NCBI RefSeq assembly: GCF_021462285.1
Contig: NZ_CP082787.1
Location: 1-64,000, forward strand
Length of the DNA stretch: 64,000 bases
Direction of reading: 5' to 3'
Source of the DNA: Serratia entomophila
GTDB taxonomy: Bacteria; Pseudomonadota; Gammaproteobacteria; Enterobacterales; Enterobacteriaceae
Positions 49,011 to 56,101 of this stretch are shown here, piece after piece. Numbering within the stretch: the first letter of the stretch is position 1; every line of letters begins with the position of its first letter. The notes beneath the pieces are model-generated. The model searched no databases. It had not been told where the DNA came from and saw only the letters and a list, made by a program, of their open reading frames with translations. Both the position numbers and the translations under genes were made by a program.

Positions 49011-51479
49011 TCAAGCCAGGGCTAAGGCATCTTGATGAGCATCGTTCACCCCGACCAGCTGAATGTCACTGCCAGCAGCTTGCGAATAATAGAGGTGATC
49101 GCTACGGCCGACCCCATTCAAAAAGACTAAGGTATCCGTGCTGTCAAATTGCTTGTTGCCGTTGTCATCAACAAAGACCAGGCTGCTGTTCTGGAAGCTG
49201 ACAGCGCCGACTTTGTTGGTCTCGTCGAAGCTGAACTTGCCGATTTGCGTCAGATCGTTAAACAGCTTGATCAGCCCGGTCTCGTCATGGGGATAAAAGT
49301 GATTCAGCACATTATCCACATTGGTCTCAAACTGGCTGAAGCTGACGCTTTGCGTGTCCACAGCGCTCCCCTGCGTCTTATCCAGGCTAATGGAGATGCC
49401 GGATTTCTCCAGAGTCAGCGTGTTCGCTGCATTATCATCGAAATTATTGATGGTAACGCCGCGGTTCAAGTTGCTTTCAATGATATTAACCGAAGACACG
49501 GAACCTTTGTTTGCCGTGTATTCGACGTTGCCGCCGATATTGATTTCACTTGCGCCGGCGCGCGCGCCAAGGATCTCGTGGTCCTGGCCAGAGGGGGTTT
49601 GCCCCAGAGAACCAATGTAAACTTCGGCCGCGCGATCGGGGGCTTCAGATTGCAACAGGCTATACAAAATTTTGCTCAGGCCAAATTGGTCCGACTGCGA
49701 GATGTCGTAGGTTAAGCTGACGCCATCAGTCGTCTTGGTAAGGTCGATTTTGGACAGATGAGTGAACTCATCGGTGACTGAAAGGTTGATCTGCTTGTCG
49801 CCGGCAACGTCAATTCTGCCAATCTTTTCATTATGCCCAGTGAGAGCAATACTGTTCGCTCCCTGATCGCTACCGATCGAATCGATCGTCAGTTTGCTGA
49901 CGTTGGCGTTTCTACCGTCATCGGTAGATAAATTAATCTTGCCCGCGCTAAAGGAGTCATAATCCACCCCCATGGATGACAGAGTTATTTTCAAGCTGGA
50001 AGAGAGCACGTCAAAATTGACTTCTCTGCCGTCAACAAAAGGTGAATTAAAGAAAACGTTGGCGGTATCTGCGCTAACGTCAGGAATGCCGGCATCCCCA
50101 TACACCAGGTTTACCGTATCTTTTGAGTCGACGGTAAGGTAGTTGAGGCTATCCGCATAATCGAGCTTGGCGTTTTGCTGTTGCGCGATGGTCAGATAGA
50201 TTGACTGCAGCGTGGTTAATTCCGCCGACGTCAGGTTATGAACCTTCACATCGTTAATATCGGACTGCAGAACATCATTAACGACGCCGATCTTGGCGCT
50301 TTGCGCGTAATTCAGGCTCTGTGCAATGTCTTTTTCGAACAGGTGCTTCTGAATAACGATGTTTTGATCGTGCGATGCGCTTGTACGCAGTGAGTCGATG
50401 ATTTCTGTGGTGATTTTGGCTTTGTCACCGATGCTGGCGTAGTGAGCCAGCTCTTCGGCCGAGGGCTGCTTGCCGTACACGGCCTGGTAAACCTGCGCAA
50501 TATATTCATTGAGCGGTTTGTTGGTGGCCTTCTTGTTAAACTCGTCCGTATAAATGATCTTTCCGACCAGATCGTTAAAGCCAAAGACTGCATCATATTT
50601 ACCCCAGTAATGCAGGCCATTAGCGTCAATATCGCGGTTAGGAACGGCAAGGTAAACTGAGGCGGTTTCCTCACGGTTAACGGTATCGACGATAACGCCA
50701 TCGGTATCCAGCGCCATTGCCTGTTCCAGCGTGGCTTTGGCTTCCGCGTCTGAGGACGTCATAACCGATTGGATCATGTCCAGCATAACCTGGCCACGAT
50801 GGGTGCCGGACGAGATTTCCGTCAGGTAGTGATCCAGCTCGCTGGCCGTTGGGCTACGCTGGTACAGGTTACCGAAGACCGCGTTGACAAAATCGCTGTT
50901 ATTCAGAGCGGCGATTTTCTTATTGCTGGCCAGAATACCGTCGGCTACGTCGACGGCGCTTTTGCCGGAGTCTAATTGGGCTGACCAGTACGGGGAACCG
51001 GTTTCATCAAGTATACGCCCGAGCGAATAGTAAATTGCGGCAACGGTTTGGTCATTGCTGTCAGATATGACGACAGGATATAAGGAGTCTTTGATCGTTT
51101 CATCAAAGGTCTGGTAAGAGTTCAGCAGCTGCAGATTCGGACCGGAATATTCCATCAGATCGGTTAATGCGCCGGACAAACCGTCATAAAGGCCATTTGC
51201 CATGTAATGATCAATCGTGGCCTGATCGGGGTTATTGCCGTAAGCATTCGCATATATCTTTGAGAAAACCGCGGTGTCACTCATACCACTATAAATGGCG
51301 CGACCGTCGCTGCTTTCTAAAAAGTTTTTCACCAGATCGGATGAGGTGATCTTACCTTTTTCCAGCTGATCGCCGTAATAATCAAAGCCGTTTCCGGCAT
51401 TGCCTTTCTCGCTCCAGGTTTTCTCAAAAATAGCGGTATAAATACCCGTAGCTTCATACTGATAGGACAATGATGACAT
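49011..51479 (-). CDS. Large DUF4214 repeat protein, probable secreted/surface protein
   Basis: An 822-aa protein with several DUF4214-like units in the first 400 residues. Examples are FSKIYANAYGNNPDQATIDH, NAVFGNLYQRSPTASELDHY and AQVYQAVYGKQPSAEELAHY. A beta-rich C-terminal half follows. There is no Sec signal and no RTX GGxGxD block. DUF4214 proteins are often type I secretion substrates or S-layer-like, with a C-terminal signal; the end NDAHQDALALA would suit that. Strong SD AAAGGAG lies 6 nt before the ATG. It is the last minus-strand gene of the microcin-like locus, 143 bp after peptide 1. Export by the nearby ABC system is inference. Confidence 0.75.
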   Translation of the reverse strand: MSSLSYQYEATGIYTAIFEKTWSEKGNAGNGFDYYGDQLEKGKITSSDLVKNFLESSDGRAIYSGMSDTAVFSKIYANAYGNNPDQATIDHYMANGLYDGLSGALTDLMEYSGPNLQLLNSYQTFDETIKDSLYPVVISDSNDQTVAAIYYSLGRILDETGSPYWSAQLDSGKSAVDVADGILASNKKIAALNNSDFVNAVFGNLYQRSPTASELDHYLTEISSGTHRGQVMLDMIQSVMTSSDAEAKATLEQAMALDTDGVIVDTVNREETASVYLAVPNRDIDANGLHYWGKYDAVFGFNDLVGKIIYTDEFNKKATNKPLNEYIAQVYQAVYGKQPSAEELAHYASIGDKAKITTEIIDSLRTSASHDQNIVIQKHLFEKDIAQSLNYAQSAKIGVVNDVLQSDINDVKVHNLTSAELTTLQSIYLTIAQQQNAKLDYADSLNYLTVDSKDTVNLVYGDAGIPDVSADTANVFFNSPFVDGREVNFDVLSSSLKITLSSMGVDYDSFSAGKINLSTDDGRNANVSKLTIDSIGSDQGANSIALTGHNEKIGRIDVAGDKQINLSVTDEFTHLSKIDLTKTTDGVSLTYDISQSDQFGLSKILYSLLQSEAPDRAAEVYIGSLGQTPSGQDHEILGARAGASEINIGGNVEYTANKGSVSSVNIIESNLNRGVTINNFDDNAANTLTLEKSGISISLDKTQGSAVDTQSVSFSQFETNVDNVLNHFYPHDETGLIKLFNDLTQIGKFSFDETNKVGAVSFQNSSLVFVDDNGNKQFDSTDTLVFLNGVGRSDHLYYSQAAGSDIQLVGVNDAHQDALALA

Positions 51480-51581
51480 ATATTACTCCTTTAAAGAGAT
51501 TCCATCGGCTTGTTTCAATAGGATAAATTTTGAATTCACGCTATGACGCTAATCGTCAGGTGTTGTTGCGGGCAATAGATT

Positions 51582-51604
51582 AAAGGCTGGCGGAGCCAGC
51601 CTTT
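51582..51604 (-). terminator. Terminator of peptide gene 1
   Basis: AAAGGCTGG and CCAGCCTTT are perfect arms 19 nt after the stop of peptide gene 1. The same spacing is seen at peptide gene 2. Confidence 0.8.
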
Positions 51605-51622
51605 GAGACACATGTAAAGCGA

Positions 51623-51916
51623 TTAACCGTTATTGGTAGAACCTGGGCCGAAGGTTTCACGGTAGTTCTGCGCCAGATCGGCAACGGTTTCACGGTCTGT
51701 CACCAAACCGGCCACGCCGCCGGCAACTGCGCCCAGTGCGGTAGGAACGATGATACCGACCAGCTGAGACAGTGCGCCGAAGCCGAAGCCGCCCGCGCCG
51801 CCCCATTTGCCGCCGATGGACATGCCGGTTGCCGCGCCGTCAACGGCACCCCAGATAGCGCCATCGAGAGTTGCGCCGTTTACCACTTCGACTTCTTGTA
51901 CGTTGAGTTCACGCAT
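51623..51916 (-). CDS. Microcin-like glycine-rich peptide precursor 1
   Basis: A 97-aa precursor. The first 15 residues, MRELNVQEVEVVNGA, align without gaps with the microcin V leader (MRTLTLNELDSVSGG), and end in GA like the microcin E492 leader. Cleavage after GA leaves 82 residues rich in glycine with GxxxG-type zipper spacing (GAIWGAVDGAATG, GAVAGGVAGL) and one hydrophobic helix (LVGIIVPTALGAVAG). The tail is polar (NYRETFGPGSTNNG). This is the composition of class II bacteriocins that permeabilise membranes. AAGGAAA lies 8 nt before the ATG. It differs from peptide 2 at 7 of 97 residues. Activity is inferred. Confidence 0.85.
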   Translation of the reverse strand: MRELNVQEVEVVNGATLDGAIWGAVDGAATGMSIGGKWGGAGGFGFGALSQLVGIIVPTALGAVAGGVAGLVTDRETVADLAQNYRETFGPGSTNNG

Positions 51917-51992
51917 TACAATTTCCTTTTAAATTAAGACACCTTGAACTTGATACTTATTGTCACCTTGTCATAACGGATTTTCACCGCAT

Positions 51993-52200
51993 CCTATCCC
52001 TTTGAATGGCATCTTTCGTAGAGACGGATTACTAAGAGGGGGCACCAATAATGAGGGCTCCTCTTAATTCCAAACTGAGAGTGAGCAGTGAAAGGCACTG
52101 CGGGTTTATTTCTTAAGTTGATTTAACTATAGATATCGCGCATAACACATTCCAATAGATATAAGCGCATTTTTTATTTTTGTTTGATAGGTTGAATCAA
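51993..52200 (-). promoter_or_regulatory. Promoter, inverted repeat and structured leader of peptide gene 1
   Basis: On the minus strand -35 TTGGAA (52155-52150) and -10 TATAGT (52131-52126) are 18 bp apart, with start near 52119 and a 5' leader of about 200 nt. TTGAT-N7-ATCAA (52200-52184) is centred about 73 bp upstream of the start. The leader has a hairpin (52033-52066, arms TAAGAGG/CCTCTTA) and a box CATTCAAAGGGATAGG (52008-51993). All these elements recur at peptide gene 2 with the same spacing. Confidence 0.65.
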
Positions 52201-52521
52201 TTCCATATGAATACAGTCAGGGCTATAGCCGCTTCTTGTGGGGTAAACATTATCGCGTAAAAATATCTCTCTGTTTGTTTTTTAACTAAATATGCATAGC
52301 ATAATGAAAAACATGATTTTATTTTGTTAGTGGAGTGTGTTTATTTTATTATTCTTAGTGCGGCGTAATGGGAAGTTAAAAGTACCGGTGCCTGTAAGGT
52401 TGGCGCGGGAAGCGGTTGATTTATTTTGGGTAATTTTTTCTGGCAAGATGATGTTTGTGATTAATAAAATGCAGGTGGTCAGAATTTGGCTGATTTCGAA
52501 CGGTGGGGTATCTGAGGCAGA
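52201..52521. other. AT-rich gap between the two peptide genes
   Basis: About 320 bp between the peptide 1 control region and the peptide 2 terminator. Short frames on both strands show no SD or recognisable similarity. An immunity gene would be expected near here but none can be supported. Confidence 0.5.
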
Positions 52522-52545
52522 AAAGGCTGGCAAGCGCCAGCCTTT
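52522..52545 (-). terminator. Terminator of peptide gene 2
   Basis: AAAGGCTGGC-AAGC-GCCAGCCTTT, 10-bp perfect arms, 19 nt after the peptide 2 stop. The T-run is short. Confidence 0.75.
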
Positions 52546-52563
52546 GGGGAAAGCGAAAAACCA

Positions 52564-52857
52564 TTAAGCGTTGTTAGTCGAACCTGGGCCAAAGGTTTCG
52601 CGGTAGTTTTGCATCAGGTCGGCAGTAGTTTCACGGTCTGTCACCAGGCCCGCCACGCCACCGGCAACGGCGCCCATGGCGGTAGGAACGATGATGCCAA
52701 CCAGCTGAGACAGCGCGCCGAAGCCCCAGCCGCCCGCGCCGCCCCATTTGCCGCCGATAGACATACCGGTAGCAGCGCCGTCAACAACGCCCCAGATAGC
52801 GCCATCGAGAGTTGCGCCGTTTACCGTTTCAACTTCTTGCACATTCAGTTCACGCAT
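52564..52857 (-). CDS. Microcin-like glycine-rich peptide precursor 2
   Basis: A 97-aa paralogue of peptide 1, with leader MRELNVQEVETVNGA and an 82-residue mature region. Substitutions against peptide 1 are few and mostly conservative: A to V and F to W in the glycine-rich part, L to M, V to T and A to M toward the end, and a final A instead of G. The ATG at 52857 is preferred; AAGGA lies about 8 nt upstream, and the ATG at 52863 is too close to it. Two near-identical peptides may work singly, additively or as a two-component pair. Confidence 0.85.
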   Translation of the reverse strand: MRELNVQEVETVNGATLDGAIWGVVDGAATGMSIGGKWGGAGGWGFGALSQLVGIIVPTAMGAVAGGVAGLVTDRETTADLMQNYRETFGPGSTNNA

Positions 52858-52930
52858 GATCATTTCCTTATCTAGTAAAACAACTGATATTTTATCGTCG
52901 GCACCTTGCCGTTGCGGGAATACCCCGCTA

Positions 52931-53138
52931 CCTGTCCCTTTGAATGATATTTTCACCGGGATGGATTATTAGGGGAAAGCAGCATGCGCAACCTATGCTT
53001 TCCCTGTTAATTAGATTTTTCAATTTTCTGAGGCGTTTTTAGCGTAATTTTATTTTTTTTCACAATATAGATTCGGCTTGCCATATGCGCCAATAGATAC
53101 AAACGTCTTCGGTTGGTTTTTTTGATAGTTTAAATCAA
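52931..53138 (-). promoter_or_regulatory. Promoter, inverted repeat and structured leader of peptide gene 2
   Basis: On the minus strand -35 TTGGCG (53093-53088) and -10 TATATT (53069-53064) are 18 bp apart, with start near 53057. TTGAT-N7-ATCAA lies at 53138-53122. The leader hairpin has arms GGGAAAGCA/TGCTTTCCC (53004-52996 and 52981-52973), and the box CATTCAAAGGGACAGG is at 52946-52931. Sequences of the hairpin arms differ from gene 1 but position and pairing are kept. Confidence 0.65.
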
Positions 53139-53258
53139 TGCCAACTTAACGCGGTCAATTTTTAAACACATGCCTTTCAGGCTGTGTGTCATATGAATTC
53201 TTGCGTGGTGCGATTTTCATTGTGCCGGTTAATTTTCGCACAGGGTGTCATAGGGGGA

Positions 53259-53912
53259 CTATTGCCAATCGATCTCCTTTATAAATCTCAGCACCCGGTG
53301 AAAATCATAGGTGCTCTTGATGTTCATTTTTTTCATCGCATTCCCTTTATGCGCCTGGGCCGTTTTGTAAGCAACGCCAATGACCCTGGCTATCTCCTGC
53401 AGACTCATGCCATGAGCAAACAGGTAAATAACGGCGGCTTCGCTTTTGGTGAAGTTCTGATACTTCTCCATGTCAATGAGAGCATTTTTTCTTTCATTAT
53501 CAATGATGCATCTTGAAAATATCATTGATATCTTCCTTTTTATTTCACCAACCGGCGCATTTTTATAAATAAACATGGCTACGCCCATTTTAATAGAAAA
53601 ATTAATCACATATCCACTGGCGATCGATGTGAACACTACCAGTGTCACCTTTTTCCAACGTTTGCGATTTTTTTTTATAAAGGACAAGCCTGCAAAGAGG
53701 TCGTTGTCTTTGTCTACCAGGTCCATAAAAACCAGGTCAACACCGTTGGTATTGAGCACTTCTTGCAGCGTTTCTAATGACTCGGTGTCATAGACGGTTT
53801 TCACTTCCGGCGTATCGAGCAACATATCAACCAGCACGTTCGATACCAGCGATTGCGGCTCAAAAATCGCCACTTTCTCTATTGGTTTATTTTTTTTGTT
53901 GACATCATTCAT
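53259..53912 (-). CDS. LuxR-type response regulator of the microcin-like locus
   Basis: A 217-aa regulator with an N-terminal receiver-like domain and a C-terminal LuxR/FixJ HTH ([20 protein letters not shown], then [14 protein letters not shown]). A phospho-acceptor Asp may be in [10 protein letters not shown] and a Lys in FIYKNAP. The acidic pair at the start (IFEPQSL) is poorly kept, so it may act without phosphorylation, as in some RcsB/BglJ-like proteins. No cognate kinase is adjacent. Its place upstream of both peptide genes on the same strand makes it the likely controller of the locus. Confidence 0.85.
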   Translation of the reverse strand: MNDVNKKNKPIEKVAIFEPQSLVSNVLVDMLLDTPEVKTVYDTESLETLQEVLNTNGVDLVFMDLVDKDNDLFAGLSFIKKNRKRWKKVTLVVFTSIASGYVINFSIKMGVAMFIYKNAPVGEIKRKISMIFSRCIIDNERKNALIDMEKYQNFTKSEAAVIYLFAHGMSLQEIARVIGVAYKTAQAHKGNAMKKMNIKSTYDFHRVLRFIKEIDWQ

Positions 53913-53924
53913 AAATCACACCGT

Positions 53925-53946
53925 TTCACCAAATGGCATTGGTGAA
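53925..53946. promoter_or_regulatory. 22-bp palindrome before the LuxR-type gene
   Basis: TTCACCAA-ATGGCA-TTGGTGAA has perfect 8-bp arms and ends 13 nt before the start codon. It can be an autoregulatory operator or an mRNA hairpin near the ribosome site. Confidence 0.6.
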
Positions 53947-54064
53947 TGCAGAAAAAATAATCAATATAAAAACGCTTCTAGCAGACTAAGAAGATCTCGT
54001 TAAAGAGGGCCGCATTCAGTTATAGGCGTTAGGTCTGGAAAGGAGTTTACAGGCGCTCACTCAT

Positions 54065-54250
54065 TCAGCTTTTTCTACAGCCTGTATTGTTGCGCAAAAA
54101 CGATTGAAGGGTAAAAATCCCTTGTGAACATACCACGTGAAACCCGCGTCCTTTGGGTAAAACCGTCACTACCTTTGCATCTGGATAGTGCATTTTTAGC
54201 GTCCTTAGCCATTGTTCAGCATCCCTTTCTCTCATAGACCTCTTTCCCAT
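54065..54250 (-). CDS. Small uncharacterised protein (61 aa)
   Basis: A short frame with a plausible protein-like sequence (RERDAEQWLRTLKMHYPDAK, VLPKGRGFHVVCSQGIF). I do not recognise a family. An internal ATG at 54235 with AGAGG close upstream may be the true start (56 aa). It is soluble in character, so a membrane immunity protein is unlikely. It lies between the regulator and the exporter genes, and could belong to the locus or be a relic. Confidence 0.45.
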   Translation of the reverse strand: MGKRSMRERDAEQWLRTLKMHYPDAKVVTVLPKGRGFHVVCSQGIFTLQSFLRNNTGCRKS

Positions 54251-54454
54251 TAAACTATTTTGTTATATGGATATAAGTTGAAGCAATAAACTGGTTTGCC
54301 GCTGTTTTAAAGTGGATCCTATGGTTAGGATAATATCCAGTTAAATTTTTCTCAACAATTCCATTACCTGTCTGATGAGGCGCTTTATGGTCTTTTCCTT
54401 TTATGGATAAGAAAAATACAAGAATTGGTGGATTCACCTGGGTTGTGGAAAATA

Positions 54455-54607
54455 ATGCTTTTGTTTTTTATGAAAAAAATATCAACGCCAATGATGTCGA
54501 GTGATTTTACTAAATTTCATTTTAAGAATTTATCTTCTATTGTTCTTTTTCTCATCTTATTTGGTTTTTTTAATTTTATTAATTTATTGATTAATATTCG
54601 AACTTAA
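54455..54607 (+). CDS. Small hydrophobic ORF, weak immunity-protein candidate
   Basis: A 50-aa frame in AT-rich DNA. A charged N-terminus (MKKISTP) precedes one hydrophobic stretch (LSSIVLFLILFGFFNFINLL). GTGGAA lies just upstream of the ATG. Small membrane proteins are typical microcin immunity proteins, but low-complexity AT-rich DNA can produce such frames by chance. Confidence 0.3.
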   Translation: MLLFFMKKISTPMMSSDFTKFHFKNLSSIVLFLILFGFFNFINLLINIRT

Positions 54608-54747
54608 AATAAATAAATTCAAATATTTCATGGTATTAGTTGGTGATTAAAGCAGGCTTTAAATCTGTTTGCAGGGTTTTTTATGTCAGACATTTCCTAA
54701 ATTATATGCACGCCTTAAGAAAAACTTTATCGCTATCTATAAATAAA

Positions 54748-54776
54748 TTGACTGGGGATTTTGGTGTGGCTATCTT
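54748..54776 (+). promoter_or_regulatory. Candidate promoter of the exporter operon
   Basis: TTGACT (54748-54753) and TATCTT (54771-54776) are 17 bp apart, with a start about 26 nt before the adaptor gene. The TTGAT-N7-ATCAA motif of the peptide genes was not seen here. Confidence 0.55.
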
Positions 54777-54808
54777 CTGGCGATTAAAAAACGGATTTAA
54801 GAGTTGCC

Positions 54809-56101
54809 ATGAATCAAAAGGATTTGTTCCGACAAGAGGCCGTCAATCACCAGCGCTCAAAATGGACCGGCAAGGCATTGCTTATTTCCGGCCTGCCCGC
54901 CTGGGCCGTGGTGGCCATATCATTGGCCTTTATTATCGCCCTGCTTATTTTCCTGACTTTCGGCAACTATACCCGCCGCATTAATGTCGCCGGGGAGGTC
55001 ACCACCTTGCCGCGTTCGGTCAATATTTTCGCCGCGCAGCAGGGCTTTATTTCCCAGCGCTTTGTCAGCGTCGGCGATCAGGTCAAAAAAGGCCAGCGCC
55101 TGTATCAGATCGACGTCAGCCGCGTCACCGATTCCGGCACCGTCAGCGCCAATACCCGCCAGGCCATCGAAAGCCAGGTCGCCCAAATCGACAACATCAT
55201 CCAGAAACTGCAGGAGAATAAGCGCGCCACGGTAGACAATCTGCAGGCGCAAAAGGCGCAGTATGAAACCGCCCACGCCCAGTCTAAACAGCTGGTGGAA
55301 AACTCCCGCCGCGGCGTCGAATCCATGCGCCGCACCATGGAGAGCTACGGTGAATATCAGCGCAAGGGCCTGATTAACAAAGACCAGTTAAACAACCAGA
55401 CCTACCTGTATTATCAGCAGCAAAGTTCTTTTCAAAGCCTTTATAGCCAAAGCATCCAGGAATCGCTGCAAATCGCCAATCTCGGCAGCGATATCGTCAC
55501 CCGCGCCGCCGATTTCGATAATCAGATTTCGCAATATGAACTCCAGCGCGAAGATCTGCAGCGCCGCCTGTCGGAAGCCGACGCCAGCGGCGCGCTGATT
55601 ATTAACGCCCCGACCGACGGCCGGGTGGAGTCCCTCAGCGTCACCCCGGGGCAAATGGTGAATATCGGCGACAGCCTGGCGCAGCTTATTCCCAGCAACC
55701 ACGCGGTGTATTATCTGGTGCTGTGGCTGCCGAACGGCAGCGTGCCTTACGTCGGCGTCGGCGACAATATCAATATCCGTTACGACGCTTTCCCGTTTGA
55801 GAAGTTCGGCCAGTTCCCCGGCAAAATCGACGCCATCTCCTACGTGCCCGCCTCGACGCAGGAAATGTCCACCTACAGCAGCTCGCCCATCCGCCAGTCC
55901 ACCGAGATCACCGAGTCCTATTACAAGGTGCTGGTGGCTATCGACAACACCCAGTTCGGCTACCAGGGCAAAACCCTGCGCCTGTCGAGCGGCATGAAGG
56001 CGCAGACCACCTTCTTCCTCGAGAAACGCCCGATTTATCAATGGATGTTCTCACCTTTCTACGACATGAAAAAAAGCTTAACGGGGCCGATCCGTGAATA
56101 A
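54809..56101 (+). CDS. CvaA/HlyD-type membrane fusion protein
   Basis: A 430-aa periplasmic adaptor of a type I (microcin) exporter. It has a short cytoplasmic N-terminus, one membrane helix (VVAISLAFIIALLIFLTF, about 34-51), a lipoyl half (RSVNIFAAQQGFISQRFVSV), a long coiled-coil hairpin (about 110-260), the second lipoyl half (INAPTDGRVESLSVTPGQMV) and a beta-barrel. The family bridges the inner-membrane ABC transporter and TolC; tolC is not in the window. AAGAG lies before the ATG. It overlaps the ABC gene by 8 bp. GC content returns to the genome norm here. Confidence 0.92.
   Translation: MNQKDLFRQEAVNHQRSKWTGKALLISGLPAWAVVAISLAFIIALLIFLTFGNYTRRINVAGEVTTLPRSVNIFAAQQGFISQRFVSVGDQVKKGQRLYQIDVSRVTDSGTVSANTRQAIESQVAQIDNIIQKLQENKRATVDNLQAQKAQYETAHAQSKQLVENSRRGVESMRRTMESYGEYQRKGLINKDQLNNQTYLYYQQQSSFQSLYSQSIQESLQIANLGSDIVTRAADFDNQISQYELQREDLQRRLSEADASGALIINAPTDGRVESLSVTPGQMVNIGDSLAQLIPSNHAVYYLVLWLPNGSVPYVGVGDNINIRYDAFPFEKFGQFPGKIDAISYVPASTQEMSTYSSSPIRQSTEITESYYKVLVAIDNTQFGYQGKTLRLSSGMKAQTTFFLEKRPIYQWMFSPFYDMKKSLTGPIRE

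Noticed and set aside
49011-51479. Calling the DUF4214 protein SlaA, the S. marcescens S-layer protein
   Set aside because: SlaA is about 1000 aa and is associated with the Lip exporter genes, which are absent here. Only the general type fits.
52337-52567. 76-codon plus-strand frame between the peptide genes as an immunity gene
   Set aside because: It has no SD, runs through the terminator and into the stop region of peptide gene 2, and lacks a clear membrane segment beyond the first residues.
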